Positions 6,392 to 9,704 of a DNA stretch of 9,704 bases are shown here, piece after piece. The position numbers were made by a program, and so were the translations under genes. Source of the DNA: Actinomycetales bacterium (GTDB lineage: Bacteria; Actinomycetota; Actinomycetes; Actinomycetales; Actinomycetaceae); NCBI GenBank assembly GCA_022838965.1, contig JALHDK010000121.1, positions 1 to 9,704 of the forward strand. The letters run 5' to 3'. The notes beneath the pieces were generated by a model that was not told where the DNA came from, did not search any database, and worked only from the letters and a program-made list of their open reading frames with translations. How positions within the stretch are numbered: position 1 is the first letter of the stretch; the number at the start of each line of letters is the position of its first letter.

Positions 6392-7927
6392 ATGACCGAA
6401 CGCACCGGGGACCAGCCGCTCACCGCCCGTGTCACCAACAGGTCCCACCGTCCCACCTCCGCGGCGTTCCGCCAGTTCATCGCCTCGAACTGGCTGGAGG
6501 TCACCTCACCCCTTCCCCGGCGCTCCCCCGCGGCGGACTTCGCGGCAGCACGCCGGACGGCGATCGGCCGCCTGTTCCCGGGAGATCGCCTGGTCGTCCC
6601 GGCCGGCCCCCTGGTGACACGCTCCAACGACACCGACTACCGCTTCCGGCCCCACAGCGCGTTCGCCCATCTCACCGGCCTGGGCACCGACCAGGAGCCC
6701 GATGCGGTCCTCGTTCTCGAACCCCTCCGGGAGTCCGGGGGTTCCGGGGACGCCGCCGACAGGCCCACCCACGAGGCGGTGCTGTATCTCCGCCCCGCTG
6801 CCGGCCGGGACACGGAGGAGTTCTACGCGGATGCCCGCTACGGCGAGCTCTGGGTCGGGGTGCGCCCCACCCTCGAACAGGTCGAGGCCCTCACCGGGAT
6901 CCGTTGCGCCCATCTCGACACCCTGCCCGACGCCGTCGCGAAGGACGCCGGGCAGCTCACGATCCGCGTGGTCCCGCACGCTGACGCCGCCGTCACCGCC
7001 CTGGTGACCCGTGCACGCGAGCAGGTGGGCGCCGTCGTCGCCGCGGAAACGGACGACGCGCTCGCCGAGGCGCTCTCGGAACTCCGCCTCGTCAAGGACG
7101 AGTACGAGATCGGGGAGATGCGGAAGGCGGTCGCCGCCACGGCGGCCGGATTCGAGGAGCTCATCCGCTCGCTCCCGCGCGCGGTCACGCATCCGCGTGG
7201 TGAACGGGTGCTGGAGGGGGCGTTCGGGGCGCGGGCACGTGAGGACGGCAACGGGCTCGGGTATGACACGATCGCCGCCGCCGGCAATCACGCCAACACC
7301 CTGCACTGGATCCGCAATGACGGCGTGGTCCGGCCCGGCGATCTCGTCCTGGTGGACGCGGGAGTCGAGGTCGATTCGCTGTACACGGCGGACATCACCC
7401 GCACCCTGCCCGTGGACGGACGGTTCACCGAGCCGCAGCGGGAGGTCTACCAGGCCGTGCTCGACGCGTGCGAGGCTGCCCTCGCGGCGGCCCGGACGGC
7501 CGGCGCGCGGTTCCGCGACGTCCACGCCGCCGCGATGGAGGTGATCGCCGCGCGGCTGGAGGGGTGGGGGATGCTGCCCGTCAGCGCCGCCGAGTCGCTC
7601 GATCCGGAGGGGCAGTACCACCGGCGCTGGATGGTGCACGGCACCTCCCACCATCTGGGCCTCGACGTGCACGACTGCGCCCAGGCGCGCCGGGAGCTCT
7701 ACCTGGACGCCGAGCTGCGGCCCGGAATGGTCTTCACGATCGAGCCGGGGCTGTACTTCCGCGCGGACGACCTGGCCGTGCCGGAGCGGTTCCGCGGCAT
7801 CGGGGTGCGCATCGAGGACGACGTCCTCGTCACGGCCGACGGCGCGGTACGGCTGTCGGAGGACATCCCCCGGACCGTGGCGGACGTCGAGGCCTGGGTG
7901 AGCGGGCTGCTCGGCTCAGCCGGCTGA
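6392..7927 (+). CDS. pepP: Xaa-Pro aminopeptidase (aminopeptidase P, M24B family)
   Basis: A 511-residue cytoplasmic metalloprotease that removes the N-terminal residue from peptides with proline in second place, in peptide recycling. The N-terminal non-catalytic domain includes SNDTDYRFRPHSAFAHLTGL and the acidic YLRPAAGRDTEEFYADARYGELW stretch, shown here by its two ends, YLRPAAG and GELW. The C-terminal pita-bread domain has all five ligands of the two-metal site: Asp322 (LVDAG), Asp334 (YTADITRT), His420 (HGTSHHLGLDVHD), Glu451 (TIEPGLY) and Glu475 (VRIEDD). His416 and His427 match the other active-site histidines of E. coli PepP. It is longer than E. coli PepP (441 residues) because of an extended N-terminus, which is common in actinomycetes. 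The ATG start is supported by the leaderless -10 box. It is convergent with the isomerase gene, overlapping it by 12 bases. Confidence 0.96.
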   Translation: MTERTGDQPLTARVTNRSHRPTSAAFRQFIASNWLEVTSPLPRRSPAADFAAARRTAIGRLFPGDRLVVPAGPLVTRSNDTDYRFRPHSAFAHLTGLGTDQEPDAVLVLEPLRESGGSGDAADRPTHEAVLYLRPAAGRDTEEFYADARYGELWVGVRPTLEQVEALTGIRCAHLDTLPDAVAKDAGQLTIRVVPHADAAVTALVTRAREQVGAVVAAETDDALAEALSELRLVKDEYEIGEMRKAVAATAAGFEELIRSLPRAVTHPRGERVLEGAFGARAREDGNGLGYDTIAAAGNHANTLHWIRNDGVVRPGDLVLVDAGVEVDSLYTADITRTLPVDGRFTEPQREVYQAVLDACEAALAAARTAGARFRDVHAAAMEVIAARLEGWGMLPVSAAESLDPEGQYHRRWMVHGTSHHLGLDVHDCAQARRELYLDAELRPGMVFTIEPGLYFRADDLAVPERFRGIGVRIEDDVLVTADGAVRLSEDIPRTVADVEAWVSGLLGSAG

Positions 7928-7929
7928 GC
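7914..7929. terminator. 16-base palindrome over the two convergent stop codons
   Basis: GCTCAGCCGGCTGAGC is a perfect palindrome. It contains TGA of the aminopeptidase (7925-7927) and, on the other strand, TGA of the isomerase (7918-7916). As RNA it can form a six-pair stem with a CCGG loop on either strand. No T-tract follows, so a terminator role is only possible. Confidence 0.35.
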
Positions 7930-8719
7930 GGGCCCCACCCGGCCGGTCCGCCATCCCCAGATGGCGGCGCGCGAACGTGAGCGACTCCCCCAGGATCTCG
8001 TCACGCCGCGCCATCCGATATCCCCGCGTGTTCACCTCGAGGCTCACGGCGCCGTCGAAGCCGGTGTCGGCGAGGTACCGCAACAGGACGTCGCACGGCT
8101 GAATCCCCCAGCCGGGTGGCAGGTGCTGGTCCCGGAAGGACCCGTTGCCGTCCGCCAGGTGCAGGTGGGCGAGCCGCCCTCCCAACCGGCGCGCCATGGC
8201 GAGCGGATCGGACCGGGACGTGGCGGCATGGGAGATGTCGAGGGTCACCGAGGGGTAGGGATCGTCCGTCGGATCCCAGTCGGGCCGGTAGATCTCGAAG
8301 GCCTTCCCGAACCGCCAGGGGAACATGTTCTCGACCGAGAGCATGATTCCCGATTCGAGCTCCCGGGCGATCACGCCGTGCACGAAGTCCCGCAGATAGC
8401 GCACCTGCCACCGGAACGGGGGGTGCATCACCACGGTGCTCGCCCCCACCGCCCTCGCGAGACCCACGGAGCGGTCGATCTTCTCCCAGGGAGTTCCCCA
8501 CACCCGCTGGGTGAGCAGCAGGGTGGGGGCGTGGATGGCGGGGACGGGCAGCTGGTAGGCCTGCATCAGGTCGCGGATCTCGTGCTCGTCGCGGGACGAG
8601 TCGTCCGACAGCACCATGACCTCCACCCCGTCGAAACCGAGGTCGCGTGCCACCGCGAAGGCGGTCTCCACACCGTCCGGCAGCACCGTGGCGGTCGAGA
8701 GGATGACCGGAACGGCCAT
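7916..8719 (-). CDS. Sugar phosphate isomerase/epimerase-like TIM barrel protein (AP endonuclease 2 family)
   Basis: The 267-residue protein belongs to the xylose-isomerase-like TIM barrel superfamily, members of which isomerise sugars, process inositol derivatives or cut abasic DNA. Likely metal or active-site residues sit at the strand ends: Glu33 (GVEVMV), His63 (IHAPT), His99 (VVMHPPF), Glu130 (SVENMFPW), Asp161 and His164 (LDISHA), His187 (HLHLADG) and the Glu of SLEVN near the end. The HLHLADG and SLEVN motifs favour the isomerase/epimerase group over DNA endonuclease IV. The substrate cannot be told. The start ATG 8719 directly follows the TAG of the general stress gene, with GGAGGAG nine bases upstream inside that gene, so the two are translationally coupled. 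It overlaps the convergent aminopeptidase gene by 12 bases. Confidence 0.93.
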   Translation of the reverse strand: MAVPVILSTATVLPDGVETAFAVARDLGFDGVEVMVLSDDSSRDEHEIRDLMQAYQLPVPAIHAPTLLLTQRVWGTPWEKIDRSVGLARAVGASTVVMHPPFRWQVRYLRDFVHGVIARELESGIMLSVENMFPWRFGKAFEIYRPDWDPTDDPYPSVTLDISHAATSRSDPLAMARRLGGRLAHLHLADGNGSFRDQHLPPGWGIQPCDVLLRYLADTGFDGAVSLEVNTRGYRMARRDEILGESLTFARRHLGMADRPGGARSAG

Positions 8720-9313
8720 CTAGCGGTTCTCCTCCACCGAGGGGACGCCGGGAGCCGAGGGGGGCGGAACGATACGTTCTCCGTAGCGCGGGGGCTCCGT
8801 CAGATCCACCGCGGCCGGCTGGGAGGGCACGGGGATCCGGATGCCGCGAGAGACCAAAACCTGCCTGCACTTCGCGGCGACATCGCTCTCGCACCGCAGC
8901 CCGTACCGCGTGGCCACCACCTGGCTGACCGAGGTGAAGTCGCGCTTTCCTCCCGACATGGCGTGCGCCGCGACCCCGAAGAGCCCACCGAACACCGCTC
9001 CGACGCTCACGCCGAGCAGGACGGGAGAGAAGTTCTGTGCAGCGCCGAGCAGCAGCCACAGCAGGCCCATCATCAAACCGAACCACATGCCCGAGAGCGC
9101 CCCGGATGCGGCGGCGCGCCCGAACGTCATCCGGCCGGTGACACGTTCGACCATGCGCAGGTCGGTCCCGATGATGGACACCTTCTGGACCGGGAACTCC
9201 GCGTCCGCGAGCGCGTCCACGGCGCGCTGGACCTCCTCGTACTTCTCGAAGGTCGCAATCTCCTCCCCCAGCGGAATGACGCCGAAGCGCGGATAGCTGC
9301 TCATCTGTGTCAT
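8720..9313 (-). CDS. General stress protein (YflT-like), membrane-spanning
   Basis: From ATG 9313 the protein has 197 residues. The N-terminal part matches the YflT/general-stress-17M-like domain of actinomycetes: IATFEKYEEVQRAVDALADAE, VQKVSIIGTDLRMVERVTGR and FGRAAASGALSG are the diagnostic runs. Two hydrophobic segments follow (MWFGLMMGLLWLLLGAA and LLGVSVGAVFGGLFGVAA), then GGKRDFTSVSQVVATRYGL and a proline-rich tail. B. subtilis YflT is heat- and SigB-inducible. The biochemical role is unknown. Upstream in-frame codons reach 9406, but 9313 is preferred because homologues begin a few residues before the PxFGxIPLGE-like segment and a CATACT box sits six bases before it. ATG 9304 is an alternative. 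It is first in an operon with the isomerase-like gene. Confidence 0.88.
   Translation of the reverse strand: MTQMSSYPRFGVIPLGEEIATFEKYEEVQRAVDALADAEFPVQKVSIIGTDLRMVERVTGRMTFGRAAASGALSGMWFGLMMGLLWLLLGAAQNFSPVLLGVSVGAVFGGLFGVAAHAMSGGKRDFTSVSQVVATRYGLRCESDVAAKCRQVLVSRGIRIPVPSQPAAVDLTEPPRYGERIVPPPSAPGVPSVEENR
8729..8735 (-). promoter_or_regulatory. Ribosome binding site of the isomerase-like gene inside the stress-protein gene
   Basis: GGAGGAG on the minus strand ends nine bases before ATG 8719. It lies in the codons for the last residues of the stress protein (VEENR), which supports coupling of the two genes. Confidence 0.7.
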
Positions 9314-9319
9314 GGGTCC

Positions 9320-9325
9320 AGTATG
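9320..9325 (-). promoter_or_regulatory. Leaderless-type -10 box of the stress-protein operon
   Basis: CATACT on the minus strand is followed by six bases and ATG 9313. It matches the -10 consensus at the key A and final T. The palindrome CAGCATGCTG lies just upstream at 9329-9338 and could be an operator. Confidence 0.4.
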
Positions 9326-9405
9326 GCGCAGCATGCTGACAACACCCTGAGTGCCGGCTGTGCCCATTCCGATGCGGGGCGGTGCCGGTCGTCCGCCCGC
9401 TGGCA

Positions 9406-9411
9406 TACGCT
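9406..9411 (+). promoter_or_regulatory. Leaderless-type -10 box of the MgtE-N/CBS gene
   Basis: TACGCT is followed by GGGAGC and then GTG 9418. The GGGAG could also act as a short-spaced ribosome binding site, but only one base separates it from the start, so a leaderless transcript is more likely. Confidence 0.45.
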
Positions 9412-9417
9412 GGGAGC

Positions 9418-9704
9418 GTGACGACGACGCCCCGCCCGAACCCCCCAGCGCGCGTCTACATTGCCCGCCTCAAGGGCACGTCCGTCTTCGACCCGATCGG
9501 TGACGAGGTCGGCAAGGTCCACGATGTCGTCGTCCTGATCCGCGCCAAGGGTGCGCCCCGGGCGGTGGGCCTCGTCGTCGAGGTGCCGGGACGGCGCCGG
9601 GTGTTCGTCCCCCTCACACGCGTGACCGGGATCGAGCCCGGGGCGGTGATCACCACCGGGCTGGTCAACATCAGACGGTTCGAACGGCGGGCGACCGAGA
9701 CGCT
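9418..9704 (+). CDS. MgtE N-terminal/CBS domain protein, actinobacterial type (3' partial)
   Basis: A GTG start opens a frame that runs off the right edge after 95 codons. The visible part holds a PRC-barrel-like beta domain: ARVYIARLKGTSVFDPIGDE is followed by VGKVHDVVVLIRAKG, GLVVEVPGRRRVFVPLTRV and GAVITTGLVNIRRFERR. This N-terminus is characteristic of a conserved actinobacterial protein of about 420-440 residues that continues into MgtE intracellular N and CBS domains but usually lacks the MgtE transmembrane channel. The family is annotated as magnesium transporter or CBS protein. A regulatory, magnesium- or nucleotide-sensing role is inferred from the domains expected beyond the window, which I cannot see. 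It is divergent from the stress-protein operon, with 104 bases between the two starts. Confidence 0.88.
   Translation, partial: MTTTPRPNPPARVYIARLKGTSVFDPIGDEVGKVHDVVVLIRAKGAPRAVGLVVEVPGRRRVFVPLTRVTGIEPGAVITTGLVNIRRFERRATET

Noticed and set aside
6506..7672. A 388-residue minus-strand open frame opposite the aminopeptidase gene
   Set aside because: The aminopeptidase frame has all five metal ligands. The antisense frame has no motif and ends arbitrarily.
7961..9421. A 486-residue plus-strand open frame opposite the isomerase and stress genes
   Set aside because: Both minus-strand genes have family motifs and a coupled start. The plus frame is a shadow.
1..9704. CRISPR array, tRNA or rRNA gene, insertion sequence, toxin-antitoxin or defence system
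   Set aside because: I saw no regularly spaced direct repeats, no tRNA-like cloverleaf, no transposase motif, no terminal inverted repeats and no known defence protein motif on either strand.

Overview
This is a high-GC, densely packed chromosomal segment. Codon third positions are mostly G or C, GTG starts are frequent, several genes look leaderless, and the gene families (general stress protein of the YflT type, actinobacterial MgtE-N/CBS protein, GerMN lipoprotein, ferritin-like fold protein beside a DEAD-box helicase) point to an actinomycete. Propionibacteriales or Micrococcales is the most likely order, inferred from families and gene order rather than any marker gene. Apart from the ordinary coding genes I see no RNA gene, IS element, CRISPR array or phage gene.

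Bases 1-2563 (accessory, surface-related): a large secreted protein enters from the left edge. It carries the end of an Ig/pilin-like domain, three lectin-like repeats and a five-bladed-propeller, glycosidase-like domain. It is followed by a lipoprotein with GerMN and Gmad2 domains. This part is visibly less GC-rich than the rest (34 of 60 G+C in bases 361-420 against 43 of 60 in bases 4381-4440).

Bases 2594-4855: a minus-strand ferritin-like gene whose 5' end is replaced by about 115 bases of a murE (peptidoglycan ligase) coding sequence, then a divergent DEAD-box RNA helicase. The murE/ferritin junction is the most unusual thing in the window.

Bases 4852-7927: a MarC-family membrane protein and a PHP-domain phosphoesterase form a minus-strand two-gene operon (PHP first, overlapping MarC). 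The operon is convergent with the helicase, sharing a CTAG stop, and divergent from Xaa-Pro aminopeptidase.

Bases 7916-9704: a YflT-type general stress protein and a sugar-phosphate isomerase/epimerase-like TIM barrel form a second minus-strand operon (stop and start codons abut). Divergent from it, an MgtE-N/CBS-type protein runs off the right edge. The block from helicase to MgtE-like gene is housekeeping: RNA remodelling, nucleotide and peptide turnover, stress, metal-related functions. I did not find a convincing undescribed multi-gene system. The best leads are the chimeric ferritin-like gene, the frame break at the left edge of the surface protein, and a recurring leaderless-promoter arrangement.
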